This document shows, piece by piece, positions 22,102-32,259 of a stretch of DNA of 64,000 bases. The position numbers and the translations under genes were made by a program. The DNA comes from Sphaerolaimus hirsutus (taxonomy: Eukaryota > Nematoda > Chromadorea > Monhysterida > Sphaerolaimidae): assembly GCA_964036195.1 (NCBI GenBank), contig OZ038458.1:186001-250000 (forward strand). Direction: 5' to 3'. The number at the start of each line of letters is the position of its first letter. Within the stretch, counting starts at the first letter, position 1. Below the pieces are notes generated by a model. It did no database searches. It was not told the origin of the DNA and saw only the letters and a list, made by a program, of their open reading frames with translations.

Positions 22102-22690
22102 CTGTATATTTTCGAATAAATCCCCAGGGCAGTTATTTGAGTGTGTGTTTTTTTGGGAGGGGGAGTTATTCAAGCGGGGGGGGGGTATTTTATCCTCAGA
22201 AGTTGCACTTTACTCATTGTATGAATACATTCTATAAACTAATGTAATTCAGGTATTTAAACGTTTAACAACAGCAAAAACATGTTATCCATGCTGTAAT
22301 TCATGTTCATTGGCATCCAAATCATTCAAATACATATTGTGGATACACATATCAAATATTTAGAGGGGTTGTTATTCAGGGGGCAGTCCCAAGCCCTGTA
22401 AAGTGTAAAGTAAAGTGTCAAATGTAAAGTCAAATGCAAAGTAAAGTGTCAATCAAAACAATGGAAAAGATTTTATTACTGAAATTTGCATGAAACTTGA
22501 CAGTTTTCTTTGCATTTGACTTTACATTTGACACTTTACTTTGCATTTGACTTTACATTTGACACTTTACTTTACACTTTACAGGGCTTGGGATTGCCAC
22601 CAGGAGGGGGAGTTATTCAAGGGGGGGGGGGGCTTTTTCCTCACCTAGGGGGGACTTTTCAAGTGTGAGGACTTATTCAAGGATACATGG
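22102..22690. mobile_element. Diverged TA-flanked element with a nested foldback
   Basis: Left end CTGTATATTTTCGAATAAAT and right end CTTATTCAAGGATACATGG, TA on both sides. Poly-G tracts replace the poly-C tracts. The nested foldback is at 22381-22600. Confidence 0.55.
22381..22600. mobile_element. Foldback element of the CCAG-target family, nested
   Basis: CAGG on both sides (22377-22380, 22601-22604). Ends GGGCAGTCCCAAGCCCTGTA and TACAGGGCTTGGGATTGCC. Arms of AAAGTGTCAAATGTAAAGTC words that are mirror complements. Confidence 0.8.
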
Positions 22691-22902
22691 TATTTCCAAA
22701 GGAAATTGTCCACGTCTATTTTAAGATTTCCTACATCACATGTGCAACAATATCTCATTCTTGCCCCAGAGCATGATATCCACTTGATATATAAAAACTT
22801 AATAAGTGCATTCCTGTCACATGCGTATATTAAATTACAGTTTCATTAAATTCAATGATTTCCGTCATTCATCATACCATGGGGATCTTGGCCGACTCGT
22901 GT

Positions 22903-23486
22903 TGTGCGGATCCCTCGCTGGACCGCTCGCTCACTGCCGCTCACCTGCCGCTCGCGAGCAAGTATGAACAGCTTGGTCGCTGAGCGCCAGGCGCGGCTCG
23001 CTACCGAACCGCTCGCCCTATGACCTCTTGCTAAGCCGCTCACTTGCGAGTGTGAGTGGCTCAGCAACTGAGCATAGAGGTCTGTCTCTCAAGAACTGAT
23101 AGACAGCACCTCAAACGAGCCGCTCAGCTCCGAGCAAGTGGAGGAGAATCACGGGCGGATTTGATGAAGTGCTAGTGGCCGGAAATGAGCGAGAAGGCCA
23201 CGTTGGACACGGTTCTGATTTCTGAGGTGGCTCGGTATCTGACACTCACTGAGTTTTGAGGTAGAACTTCATTTGATCCATGAGTCAAAATGCACATAAA
23301 ATCATGAAACCCTTCACCGGCCAAGTGTACTGAACTCCCGAAAATCAAACCGAAATTACTTAAATACCCACCGCGCATGCGGCGCCGCAGTGCCTAGACG
23401 CATGCGAATATCATTAACCCGCGCGCATGCAAATTCAAACAACGCGATGCATGACGAAACAAATACCAACTGGCGAAACGCCAACA
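22903..23486 (-). repeat. 3' LTR of the Ty3/gypsy element
   Basis: 584 bp. Read on the - strand it begins TGTTGGCG and ends CGCACA (TG...CA). It differs from the partner LTR at only two positions that I could find, both in the first 60 bases on the + strand. Contains a recurrent GAGCGGC/GCCGCTC word. Confidence 0.97.
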
Positions 23487-23500
23487 GCCCCCCCCCTTGG
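23487..23500 (-). other. Polypurine tract of the retrotransposon
   Basis: Read on the - strand, CCAAGGGGGGGGGC abuts the 3' LTR. This is the expected place and composition for the plus-strand primer. Confidence 0.8.
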
Positions 23501-23777
23501 CAATCGTATGGGGCCAAAAAACACACCCAACCGCGAGCGTGAAGTGAGTATAATGAGCGAAAAAAATGAAAGACAAAAAATGAAAAATTCCACACAACCC
23601 GTAGAAAATAAGTTAGAAGACCCGTGTTACCACAATCGCAAACCCGTGAATCGAACACACACCAAAATTTCTTAGCAGCTATGTGAAAAAAGATAAAACA
23701 CGACCCAGGGAAGTAAAAATGAAAAAATAAATATCAAATAAAACGCATAAACCAGAAAAACGGATATCGAGAACATT

Positions 23778-26700
23778 TCAGCGGCGCTTATCTGTCGACT
23801 TTCGAGAACGTTTCTTGGGAAATTGAGTTGTAACTACCCCCGCGGGCTCGCACGGCGGCGACAGCACCTCGCGAGGGTGAGCCGAAGATGGAGCGCGCGA
23901 GGGTTTCAGCGGCGACAACATGGGCGGCACGGAAGTGAATGGTATGAAGGGCATGCAGTCGACATGTTGCATCAACATGTACTGGCGCGACCACGGCACC
24001 GGCGGCGCATCGAGTCGGGCCACTTTGTGTTCGGCTGGCGACGCGGGTGGCGTCAACGCCAGTCCGGCCGTAGGGTCGGACTCGCCCGCGCCCAAGCCGG
24101 ACACGCGCTGCAACGACCGGCGCATGCTGATGCAGCGCGGCACCGCCGTGTGGGACGGCGGGCTCGCGCCAAACGCGGCGGCCAGCTGCTGCTGGCCTTC
24201 ATGCCATTCCCTCCATAAATCCTTACACAGGGCGCGCGTTTCTAACAACTGGGCGGATAATGCTTCGTTGGCGTCGGCCAGCGCCGCCAGCCGATCGCCA
24301 GACTTTTTGACCTGCTCGCGCTCAAGTTTGATTTCGAGCCGCAATCGATAAAGCTCGGATCGCAACTCTGCTTCCTTGGCATGCGACCGCGCCCTAAGAT
24401 CTTCATAATTTTTCCTTAAATCCGCCTCGTCGTTCAAACATACGCGCAGCAAGGGCTTAGCCTCGTCGGGATTGACGCGCAGTCGCTCCCAGGCCCGGCT
24501 GAGCGAAGCATTCCGCTCCTCGAGCTTTCGAATCTGATGTCGCGCTGCAATTAAAAGCCGGCCCTGGTGATCGGCTAACGCGGCAAGGGATTCTAAGCGC
24601 GCCGCGTCGCGCCGCGGCGCGGCCAACGCACCGTGGGCCATGGACTTGAATTCGTCGGCGGGCTCGGTGTAATCGGACAACGTGGTGGGTGGCAGCGGCT
24701 TCTGATCCGTCGAATCTTCTGTTCGGTCATTTTCCACGGCCGCGGCCATGCGGTTGGCATCTTTGGGCGGCCTTGACTGGCGGTCCTGGGGCGGCGGCAC
24801 GAAAATCTTCTTTGTGGAGTCTCTTGGCACTGTGGTAACGTGCACGGTCGCCTGGTTGCCTTCTACCTCCACGGTGGTAACCCTAGAGTCGCGGCCGCTC
24901 AGTAGGGCCGCTTCTTTAGCCAAACTCCGGATAACTCTGTCGTTCTCTGTTTTTTCATCTTCGGTCTGAAATCCGCGCTGTTTTGCTCGATGGGCGGCGG
25001 CCAGACGGATACGAATGTCCTCGGCCTTGTGTTGCTCAGGTGTCCAGTCGTCTGTGGGCTGGGTGCGCCTACCCCGGCGCCCGCTGGTGCTGTAGCTTCT
25101 GCGTCTGTTTGACATGCTGCCGCCGGTTACTCGTGCCACGGTCGCTTGACGTTGTTTTTGGCCGCCTGCCAAGTTTTCCCTTTTTTCCACACTCGTTCTG
25201 TTTTTTTCGTTTTTTTCCGGTACGAGTGCGTCCATTGGCACTCTTCTCAAAATACCGTCGATGTCCAAAATTGCCACTGATTTGTCGATCCCTACTACTT
25301 CATAGGGGCCGCTGCACAGTGGTTGCATTTTCCGTTCAACTGATAACCCCCATTTTATTTGCGTAAATACCATGTCCCCGATTTTTATTTCATGTCTGGC
25401 CCTTTTGTCAAATTGCTGTTTGTATCTGCTTTGGGCATTATTTAGGCATTGTTGTGCCCGCTTCCATAATTTTCCCATTTCTCCTGGTCGCCGGGCTAAG
25501 TTGGGGATTTGCGTGGCCAAGCTTTTCAGCGTTGTTTTGGACCGGGTATTTTGGCTGGGCGAATCGCGCCTCTCACTTTTTTCTTCTGATTCGTCACTCG
25601 TCGTTGTATTCTCTACCCCCGCCCCCCCCAAAAGGGACGGCATGTACCCAAACAGAAGTTCAAAGGGTGCATGCGCCACGTCTCGGTTGTAGGCCGTATT
25701 AGCACGCAATGTAATTTCTGGCAAGGCCCGGGGCCAGTCTCGTGATCCCGCGTGGCTCACTGCCCACTGGCGTGTGAGTTGCTCAATGCTTCGGATCGCT
25801 CTTTCTGCGAATCCATTGGCTCTCGAGTGGTACGGGGTCGTATACCTCATTTCGAACCCCCACTTTTCTGCTAATTGCTTCATGTCCTTATTCGCAAATT
25901 CTGGCCCGTTATCTGACACCAATTCCTTGGGGGGCCCAAATGCCAGGATTAGCCTGTTTTCTATTACTTCCGCCATATTTTTGCCCGTTAACTGCCGGAG
26001 GGGTGCTAGTATGACTGCCCGAGTTAAATAGTCAATTATGACTAACAGGTGCCTAAAACCCCTGTGCTCCGGCATTGGTGTCGTGTCAGCGGCGACCTTC
26101 AGCCACGGGCGTGTCCCTGGCCCCACTGGAAACAGAGGGCTTATGCAATTTCGCTGCGTGTCTTTAGTTATTTTGCAAATTCTGCAACCATCCACGACAC
26201 TCTTGATTTCTTCCCGCATGCTTGGCCACATGCCAAGGTCGCACAACCGTTGGTAGGTGCGTTCTACCCCCCCGTGTGCCCCTGTGCGGCCCGCGTGTGC
26301 TTCCAAAATTAGTTTCCTTCTCCACTGCTGTGGGATGAGGGGTACCCACCCTTTCACTCCCAGCATTTCCAGCACCCCCTTTTCTATCCGAAAAGACCCT
26401 CGACCCCCTTGTCCATTCTTCAATTGACTGAAAATAGTTGCGCACTGGGCACACTTTCCCTGCTCGCTGCGCCACTCTAGCTGGCCCTCCTGAGCGCTTG
26501 CCGCCATCATGTGAGGACACAATCGGTCCAAAGGGACCTTGATGCTCTCGCTGGCGCGCTCGAAGGCGGCCTTGTCCGGGTCGTCGATCGGATTTCGACT
26601 CAATGAATCGGCCACTACGTTGCTCTCTCCTGGGCAGTACTCGATTGTCAGATCTTGTAGTGACAGCTTCATGGCCCAGCGCTGTGTCCACCGTTCAATT

Positions 26701-29700
26701 TTGCCTCTGGCGGGTTTTGTTAGTGCAGTAACAAGCGCCTTGTGATCGGTTCTAAGGACAACCCGTTGGCCGTCTATGAAATCCCCTAGGCGGTCCAGGG
26801 CCCATGTGCAGGCGAGGGCCTCTTTTTCCACCACAGACCAATTTTTGTGGGTTGTTGGTAGCTTTTTTGACACAAACGAGACCGGCCGCAGCAATTCTTC
26901 GTTTTGGTCGTCTTGCTGCATGAGGACAGCTCCCAATCCGTAATCGCACGCGTCTGTGTATAAGTAGAAACAGCGGTCTCGATTTGGGTGGGCCAGCACG
27001 GGAGCGGTGCTGAGTCGATGCTTGAGAATCCGGAGAGCTTCCCGGGCTTCATCCGTCCATTCATCGAATGGGGGAATGGGATCCGCCCCATTGACTCGGT
27101 ACTTCCCTTTTGCAAGCTCGTTTAATGGGGCCGCCAACCGGTGAAAGCCCGGGATATGTTGGCTGAAATACCCGGCCTTGCCCAAAAATGTTTTGATTGC
27201 CTGTTTGGTGGTTGGGGTGGGCATTTCCAAGATGGCGGCCACATTGCTCCGCTTGGGGGAAATCCCTTCTCGGCTCACTTCAAAACCGAGGAACTTGACT
27301 TGTGAGCAAAAAAATGAGCATTTTTCGGGTTTGAGCCGAATTCCCGCCCATTGCAGTCTGTCGAAGAGCCCCCCCAGATGCTCCAAATGCTCTTCTGGGG
27401 TGTTGCTGGTGACTAGCACATCATCAATATAGGCGAAATAAGTTGGACGCTCGGGCTCTTGATTGAGTCCCGCCAGGACGCAGTCCATGAGCCGCTGGAA
27501 ACTTGCTCCCGCGTTTTTTAGCCCCAGCGGCATTCGCGTGTATGAGAATTGCCCGCGACTGCACACAAAGGTGACCATATCCCGCGTGGCTGGGTCCGAG
27601 ATGGTGACGTTGTAATACCCAAAGCTAGCATCCATTGTTGAAAAAACTGCCCTTCCACCCAATTGCTTAAAAATGTCCGCGATGCGGGGGAGGGGGTACG
27701 CGTCATGCACCGTCAGTTCGTTGAGCTTGCGGAAGTCCAAGCACAGTCGATAATCGTCCTTCCCCTTCGGGACGATTACTAACGGAAACGCCCACGGAGA
27801 TGCGGCGGGAACAATCAGCTTCTTTTTTAGCATCTCGTCGATTGTGCGCCACACGAATGCCCGCTTGGGGGGTGACTCGAAGCGAGCGGCGCATTTGACT
27901 GGCTCCGCCCCGGGAACTAGGGCAATTTTGTGCTCGATGACTTGGGTCTCACCAATATCATATTCGGTGAGGCTGAACAGATCCCGCCTGGATTGCAACA
28001 GTAGGCGGAATTTTTGCTTCAAATTCTTGGGCAAAGCATCTTGGCTTTCTCGGGGAAAGCGTTCCCAAATCTCCTGCAACTGCTGCTCACTGAGAGTAGG
28101 TCCCCCCGCCGGCGCACTTCCCGGCACGGGTGGCTGGGGGAGCTGCAATGTCTCCAGGCATTTTGGTTCCTCTGCTGACTCGGGTACCAAAACTCGGTGT
28201 ACCGGAAATAACTCGGCCAATTTTGTGTGTGGCGGGAGGAATTTGTCGTATCCTGTTTTATTCACCGCGCAGACCGCGAATGTGGCGCATTTGGCCCACT
28301 CGGTCGAAGGGTTGAACAGGGCATCACAGGTTACCCCCTCCACAAATTCTTGCAACTCGCCACTCGGGGTTCTGTGATAGGGATCCAGGGTGTACGCCTC
28401 TCCCAGGTTCTCGGGGGGCTCAAATTTCTTCTCTGCCTCTACGAGGATCTGTTTTCGCCCATGCGCGGGGATCACCACCTTGTATTTGGTTGCGATGTCT
28501 CTGGTCCGGAAGCTGTATTCTGGCCCTTGTGTGCTGCGGGCTGTCCCTTCTCTGAACACCTTTTCTAGCCGATTGAGTTCCTGGTGGGCATCCAAAATAA
28601 TTTTCAGCGGGCCCCAAATGGCCGCCCGTCCGAGCAGAAGTGGATCAGAGGTGGGCAAGTACTGCATTAGCTTCACCACGGCTGGTAAGGTGTCGCGGCG
28701 GCACTGCCCGTCCGGGGTAGTGTGTGAGACCTCCATATCATAAATGCGAAGGTGTTCCCCGGGGATTGCGAAACCGGAAGTTCTCACTTGTGTGTACGGG
28801 TACGGTTTAAATTTGGCCCTTTCGACTTCTGGGTTCACTTTGGCCTTCCCCCAGACGTCTTCTAGTACTGAGTCCTCAATAAATATTCCGATGTTACACC
28901 CCGTGTCGATATGTCCTTCGATGGGGATTCCCATGAACTCGATTGTGGCCATTGGGTCAGAGGCGCGCGTTCTAAAACATTCTGCGCTTGGTTCTGTTCG
29001 CGAAGCCATTGGGCACCATTCCAGCAAAAATGCTTCCGGGGACTCCTCCCCCCAGTCCCAGTCCTCGTTGTCACTGCCCTCACCCGCTCCCTGGGTGGCG
29101 TGGCTCGCCCCTGCGTCTTCTTTGTTCAAGGGGATTCCCATTTCTTTGCATTTTTGCAGCATGTGCTTTTTGGCGTCTTCTTCGCTCTTGTTCTGGCGTG
29201 TCAGATTCCTCTTGATGTTCTGGACCCGCTCTTTCTGAAACACGGCTGACTTGCTGTCCACAAAACATCGATCTCGCGCGTGGGGCATAGGATTCCTGTG
29301 CAGGTGGTGCGTGCACCAGGGCCCCGTGTGCGTTTCTGGGTTAAATGCCGCGTGGCTGCTTGGTTCTGCACCGGTCTTCTCATCGCGCTCTATTTCCGTG
29401 TTTTGGGCTGTTTGCCAAACAGCGGGCCGTTCGGGCTTCTTCCTTTGTTCATCTTTCCTGGCGTCTCGTACCCGCTGCAGTTCAATTCGGGCCCCGTCCA
29501 TCTTGGTGATGGCCATATCCAATGAACACTGGTGGTCCTGCCATCGCTCTCTCCACATGTAGAGACTTGTAATTGGCACGATTTTTGGGGCCTCTGTGAA
29601 CAATTTGTCCCCAATCATGCGTTCCCGCTCCTCGTCATCCATGGTTTCGCTGACGTGGTGGAAATTTGCGCACAACCGGGCGTGTAGTTCGGCCACTGAC

Positions 29701-30923
29701 TCGCCCGGTTTGGCAGAAATGTTGTACCAATCTGATACACAATAGAGGCGTCGATCGTCTTTAAAGATGTGGGTGAGCTTGTCCAGGACGTACAGGATAT
29801 CGTGCCGCCGCTCGATTCTGATGGTTTTGTATCTTTGCTCCGCCTCTCCCACTAAGCACTGGGTGAACACGTTGGTCCAGTACAATTGCTGGTGGGAGTC
29901 TGGCACTGCGAGTGCTTGGAGGGCCACAATATGGAGCCAATATTTGAATGGGCCCGTGCTCCCACTGGGATCCCCGTCGAATTGTGACTGTTTCCCTGCC
30001 GCGTTTGCCACTTGGCCAGCCCCCATTCGATCTTTGCTCGTGATTTGCTGTAGCGCGTCTTGGAGCGACTGCAGGTTGTCTGAGGGGCTGAGCGTGAAAG
30101 TTTCTATATATTGGGCGATTCGCTCGATCAGTGAGCCCCTTGCCAACGTGGCCACTCTGTCATCTGTGACCGATCGCTTGCCGCTCAATGTGCTGCTCTG
30201 TGCGCTGTTTGGCCTTCGGTGCGGCTGAATAACTGGCGATTGATTATTTTTGATGTCTTGTATCACCTCGGCTGTAATGCTTGGGGAAGTCGTGGCTTGA
30301 TGTTTCGCCAGTTGCTCTGTGATCTTTCGTAATTCTCGCTGCATATCTGTTCTCTGTTGGCGCAGGTTGAGCTCCATGCGCTCTTCCATTTTCATCTCTA
30401 ATCTTTGTAGTATTTCCTCCAACGCGGGGCTGCTGCTTGCTGGTCCTGGCGGGGGTGTCTGCAAAATGTCCTCTGCACCCCCATCTGAGTCGTCTGAATC
30501 TGCCACTTCAGGGTCTTTGAATGAGAAATACGATGCTTTCTCCTCTTTGAAATGATTATCGATCATGATCATGATTTTCTTGCCCAGGGCTGAGTAGCTC
30601 GCCTGGGCTGGGTTGGAGCATTTCGGCCACTCAGCTTTTCTGAATTCATTCAGCTGATTGAAAACTCCCACTAGCGCCACTCCGTTGTGGTCTGTTAGCC
30701 ACTGTGACACCCGGAGTTTGAGCTCCTCCTGGGTGATTTGCCGCGGTAGTGGCATTGTTCTGCGCCCCTCTGACACTGTGGTGGGCTGGTTTCTCTCTCT
30801 TTGAGTGGTGCCGCTCACCGAGCCCCACTTCCTCCCCCGGCAGTGTTGTCGCGAAATGAGCGACCGCAACTGCCGCTCGTGCCGCTCTGTTCCGACGAGC
30901 GGCGCGGACTCAGAGCAGCTCAC
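23778..30923 (-). CDS. Gag-Pro-Pol polyprotein of a Ty3/gypsy retrotransposon, with a long C-terminal extension
   Basis: A single 2381-residue frame without frameshift or stop. Seen in it: a Gag region with a coiled-coil-prone stretch (about 165-210); a knuckle-like C537-x2-H-x7-H-x4-C553; protease D-T-G at 673-675; reverse transcriptase (about 1030-1215) with catalytic D1098 and YIDD at 1165-1168; RNase H (about 1315-1443) with D1324, E1366/E1368, D1393 and D1439; integrase zinc site H1543, H1550, C1580, C1583; a DD35E core (D1613, D1671, E1707); and a GPY motif at 1872-1874. Family knowledge: these domains copy RNA to DNA and insert it. The 476 residues after about 1905 match no domain I know: a basic RRRSY/GRRGRR stretch, an Arg/Glu-rich predicted coiled coil (about 2105-2250), Pro-rich tail and a basic end (KKRSRKSTDKRR). 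A second in-frame Met at 57 is an alternative start. Confidence 0.97.
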   Translation of the reverse strand: MSCSESAPLVGTERHERQLRSLISRQHCRGRKWGSVSGTTQRERNQPTTVSEGRRTMPLPRQITQEELKLRVSQWLTDHNGVALVGVFNQLNEFRKAEWPKCSNPAQASYSALGKKIMIMIDNHFKEEKASYFSFKDPEVADSDDSDGGAEDILQTPPPGPASSSPALEEILQRLEMKMEERMELNLRQQRTDMQRELRKITEQLAKHQATTSPSITAEVIQDIKNNQSPVIQPHRRPNSAQSSTLSGKRSVTDDRVATLARGSLIERIAQYIETFTLSPSDNLQSLQDALQQITSKDRMGAGQVANAAGKQSQFDGDPSGSTGPFKYWLHIVALQALAVPDSHQQLYWTNVFTQCLVGEAEQRYKTIRIERRHDILYVLDKLTHIFKDDRRLYCVSDWYNISAKPGESVAELHARLCANFHHVSETMDDEERERMIGDKLFTEAPKIVPITSLYMWRERWQDHQCSLDMAITKMDGARIELQRVRDARKDEQRKKPERPAVWQTAQNTEIERDEKTGAEPSSHAAFNPETHTGPWCTHHLHRNPMPHARDRCFVDSKSAVFQKERVQNIKRNLTRQNKSEEDAKKHMLQKCKEMGIPLNKEDAGASHATQGAGEGSDNEDWDWGEESPEAFLLEWCPMASRTEPSAECFRTRASDPMATIEFMGIPIEGHIDTGCNIGIFIEDSVLEDVWGKAKVNPEVERAKFKPYPYTQVRTSGFAIPGEHLRIYDMEVSHTTPDGQCRRDTLPAVVKLMQYLPTSDPLLLGRAAIWGPLKIILDAHQELNRLEKVFREGTARSTQGPEYSFRTRDIATKYKVVIPAHGRKQILVEAEKKFEPPENLGEAYTLDPYHRTPSGELQEFVEGVTCDALFNPSTEWAKCATFAVCAVNKTGYDKFLPPHTKLAELFPVHRVLVPESAEEPKCLETLQLPQPPVPGSAPAGGPTLSEQQLQEIWERFPRESQDALPKNLKQKFRLLLQSRRDLFSLTEYDIGETQVIEHKIALVPGAEPVKCAARFESPPKRAFVWRTIDEMLKKKLIVPAASPWAFPLVIVPKGKDDYRLCLDFRKLNELTVHDAYPLPRIADIFKQLGGRAVFSTMDASFGYYNVTISDPATRDMVTFVCSRGQFSYTRMPLGLKNAGASFQRLMDCVLAGLNQEPERPTYFAYIDDVLVTSNTPEEHLEHLGGLFDRLQWAGIRLKPEKCSFFCSQVKFLGFEVSREGISPKRSNVAAILEMPTPTTKQAIKTFLGKAGYFSQHIPGFHRLAAPLNELAKGKYRVNGADPIPPFDEWTDEAREALRILKHRLSTAPVLAHPNRDRCFYLYTDACDYGLGAVLMQQDDQNEELLRPVSFVSKKLPTTHKNWSVVEKEALACTWALDRLGDFIDGQRVVLRTDHKALVTALTKPARGKIERWTQRWAMKLSLQDLTIEYCPGESNVVADSLSRNPIDDPDKAAFERASESIKVPLDRLCPHMMAASAQEGQLEWRSEQGKCAQCATIFSQLKNGQGGRGSFRIEKGVLEMLGVKGWVPLIPQQWRRKLILEAHAGRTGAHGGVERTYQRLCDLGMWPSMREEIKSVVDGCRICKITKDTQRNCISPLFPVGPGTRPWLKVAADTTPMPEHRGFRHLLVIIDYLTRAVILAPLRQLTGKNMAEVIENRLILAFGPPKELVSDNGPEFANKDMKQLAEKWGFEMRYTTPYHSRANGFAERAIRSIEQLTRQWAVSHAGSRDWPRALPEITLRANTAYNRDVAHAPFELLFGYMPSLLGGAGVENTTTSDESEEKSERRDSPSQNTRSKTTLKSLATQIPNLARRPGEMGKLWKRAQQCLNNAQSRYKQQFDKRARHEIKIGDMVFTQIKWGLSVERKMQPLCSGPYEVVGIDKSVAILDIDGILRRVPMDALVPEKNEKNRTSVEKRENLAGGQKQRQATVARVTGGSMSNRRRSYSTSGRRGRRTQPTDDWTPEQHKAEDIRIRLAAAHRAKQRGFQTEDEKTENDRVIRSLAKEAALLSGRDSRVTTVEVEGNQATVHVTTVPRDSTKKIFVPPPQDRQSRPPKDANRMAAAVENDRTEDSTDQKPLPPTTLSDYTEPADEFKSMAHGALAAPRRDAARLESLAALADHQGRLLIAARHQIRKLEERNASLSRAWERLRVNPDEAKPLLRVCLNDEADLRKNYEDLRARSHAKEAELRSELYRLRLEIKLEREQVKKSGDRLAALADANEALSAQLLETRALCKDLWREWHEGQQQLAAAFGASPPSHTAVPRCISMRRSLQRVSGLGAGESDPTAGLALTPPASPAEHKVARLDAPPVPWSRQYMLMQHVDCMPFIPFTSVPPMLSPLKPSRAPSSAHPREVLSPPCEPAGVVTTQFPKKRSRKSTDKRR

Positions 30924-31090
30924 AAGCCTTTGTCTGGCCCCTGCTCAAACTTGAGACCCCTGCCTGTACTGGCGGCAGGGATACTCCCTACTGGCTCTCT
31001 TCACTCTGAAGGTTGCCAGTCGCGGTGAGTGCTGATCCGACTGTTCAGCGCTCACTGCCGAGTTGCAGTCTTGAATGGCTCGCTCTGATG

Positions 31091-31108
31091 AGCGCAGTAC
31101 GATCACCA
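31091..31108 (-). other. Putative primer-binding site of the retrotransposon
   Basis: The 18 bases next to the 5' LTR read TGGTGATCGTACTGCGCT on the - strand. Starting with TGG directly after the LTR is typical of a tRNA-primed element. I could not match the rest to a common primer tRNA with confidence. Confidence 0.6.
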
Positions 31109-31692
31109 TGTGCGGATCCCTCGCTGGACCGCTCGCTCACTGCCGCTCACCTGCTGCTCGCGAGCAAGTATGAACGGCTTGGTCGCTGAGCGCCAGGCGC
31201 GGCTCGCTACCGAACCGCTCGCCCTATGACCTCTTGCTAAGCCGCTCACTTGCGAGTGTGAGTGGCTCAGCAACTGAGCATAGAGGTCTGTCTCTCAAGA
31301 ACTGATAGACAGCACCTCAAACGAGCCGCTCAGCTCCGAGCAAGTGGAGGAGAATCACGGGCGGATTTGATGAAGTGCTAGTGGCCGGAAATGAGCGAGA
31401 AGGCCACGTTGGACACGGTTCTGATTTCTGAGGTGGCTCGGTATCTGACACTCACTGAGTTTTGAGGTAGAACTTCATTTGATCCATGAGTCAAAATGCA
31501 CATAAAATCATGAAACCCTTCACCGGCCAAGTGTACTGAACTCCCGAAAATCAAACCGAAATTACTTAAATACCCACCGCGCATGCGGCGCCGCAGTGCC
31601 TAGACGCATGCGAATATCATTAACCCGCGCGCATGCAAATTCAAACAACGCGATGCATGACGAAACAAATACCAACTGGCGAAACGCCAACA
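31109..31692 (-). repeat. 5' LTR of the Ty3/gypsy element
   Basis: 584 bp, same ends as the partner. On the - strand GTATTTAAG, about 120 bases into the LTR (31561-31576 region), is a TATA-like candidate for the element's promoter. A 185-base leader separates the LTR from the first Met codon. Confidence 0.95.
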
Positions 31693-31766
31693 GTGTATGC
31701 TACCGTATTTCACTGAAAAGTCCCCCCCCACGCTGAAAAATTGCTTTTACTATACATTTTACTATT

Positions 31767-32011
31767 GTGCCTACACACACTAGTTTTCACCGTGACTTCG
31801 TGTGAAAACTGAAAATTTTTCAAATGCAAATTAACGAACATGGTTGAATGATTCAATTTAATTTAAATTAGAATTTAAATTAATGAAAGTTAAAGTATGA
31901 AAATTTGAAAACTAGAACACATATAGCATACAATAAGAGTAGGCTGGATGTCGCCATGACCCCATTTCAGTTTTCACATCAGTCACGGTGAAAACTAGTG
32001 TGTGTAGAATC
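31767..32011. mobile_element. Small MITE with CTACACACACTAGTTTTCACCG ends
   Basis: Left end GTGCCTACACACACTAGTTT and right end AAAACTAGTGTGTGTAGAATC are inverted, with ATT on both sides (31764-31766, 32012-32014). A 3-bp duplication would fit PIF/Harbinger-type elements. Confidence 0.6.
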
Positions 32012-32259
32012 ATTAGCACAATTTCTGGCTTAATATTCTAATCTTTATGTAAATGTACTGTATGTGGATCGCACGCATGCGATGCTTTTTTCTGTAGGAA
32101 GCGCTCCTTCATGACGCCATCGTTAATAAAATAAATATTGTCCCAAAAAACGTTTGCAGGAAAAAAATCGTCGCTTCTTCGCGACTCCGCCTTTTGCTTT
32201 TGTAAATATTTTTGTTAAGTGCGTGCATGGGTAATCTTGGACGCAAACACCACACTATT

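Larger units (their letters stand above)
22903..31692 (-). mobile_element. Full-length Ty3/gypsy LTR retrotransposon
   Basis: Complete element on the - strand: two 584-bp LTRs, primer-binding region, one long gag-pro-pol frame, and a purine tract before the 3' LTR. Insertion made a 4-bp target duplication GTGT (22899-22902, 31693-31696). Reading along the polyprotein, the order protease, reverse transcriptase, RNase H, integrase is that of Ty3/gypsy (Metaviridae), not Ty1/copia. No envelope-like frame was found. Near-identical LTRs and an unbroken frame point to a recent, possibly still competent insertion. It is far richer in GC than the surrounding DNA. Confidence 0.97.

Noticed and set aside
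23823-30555. Many open frames of 60-180 codons antisense to the retrotransposon polyprotein
   Set aside because: They follow the GC-rich codon pattern of the sense strand and have no independent domains. They are shadows.
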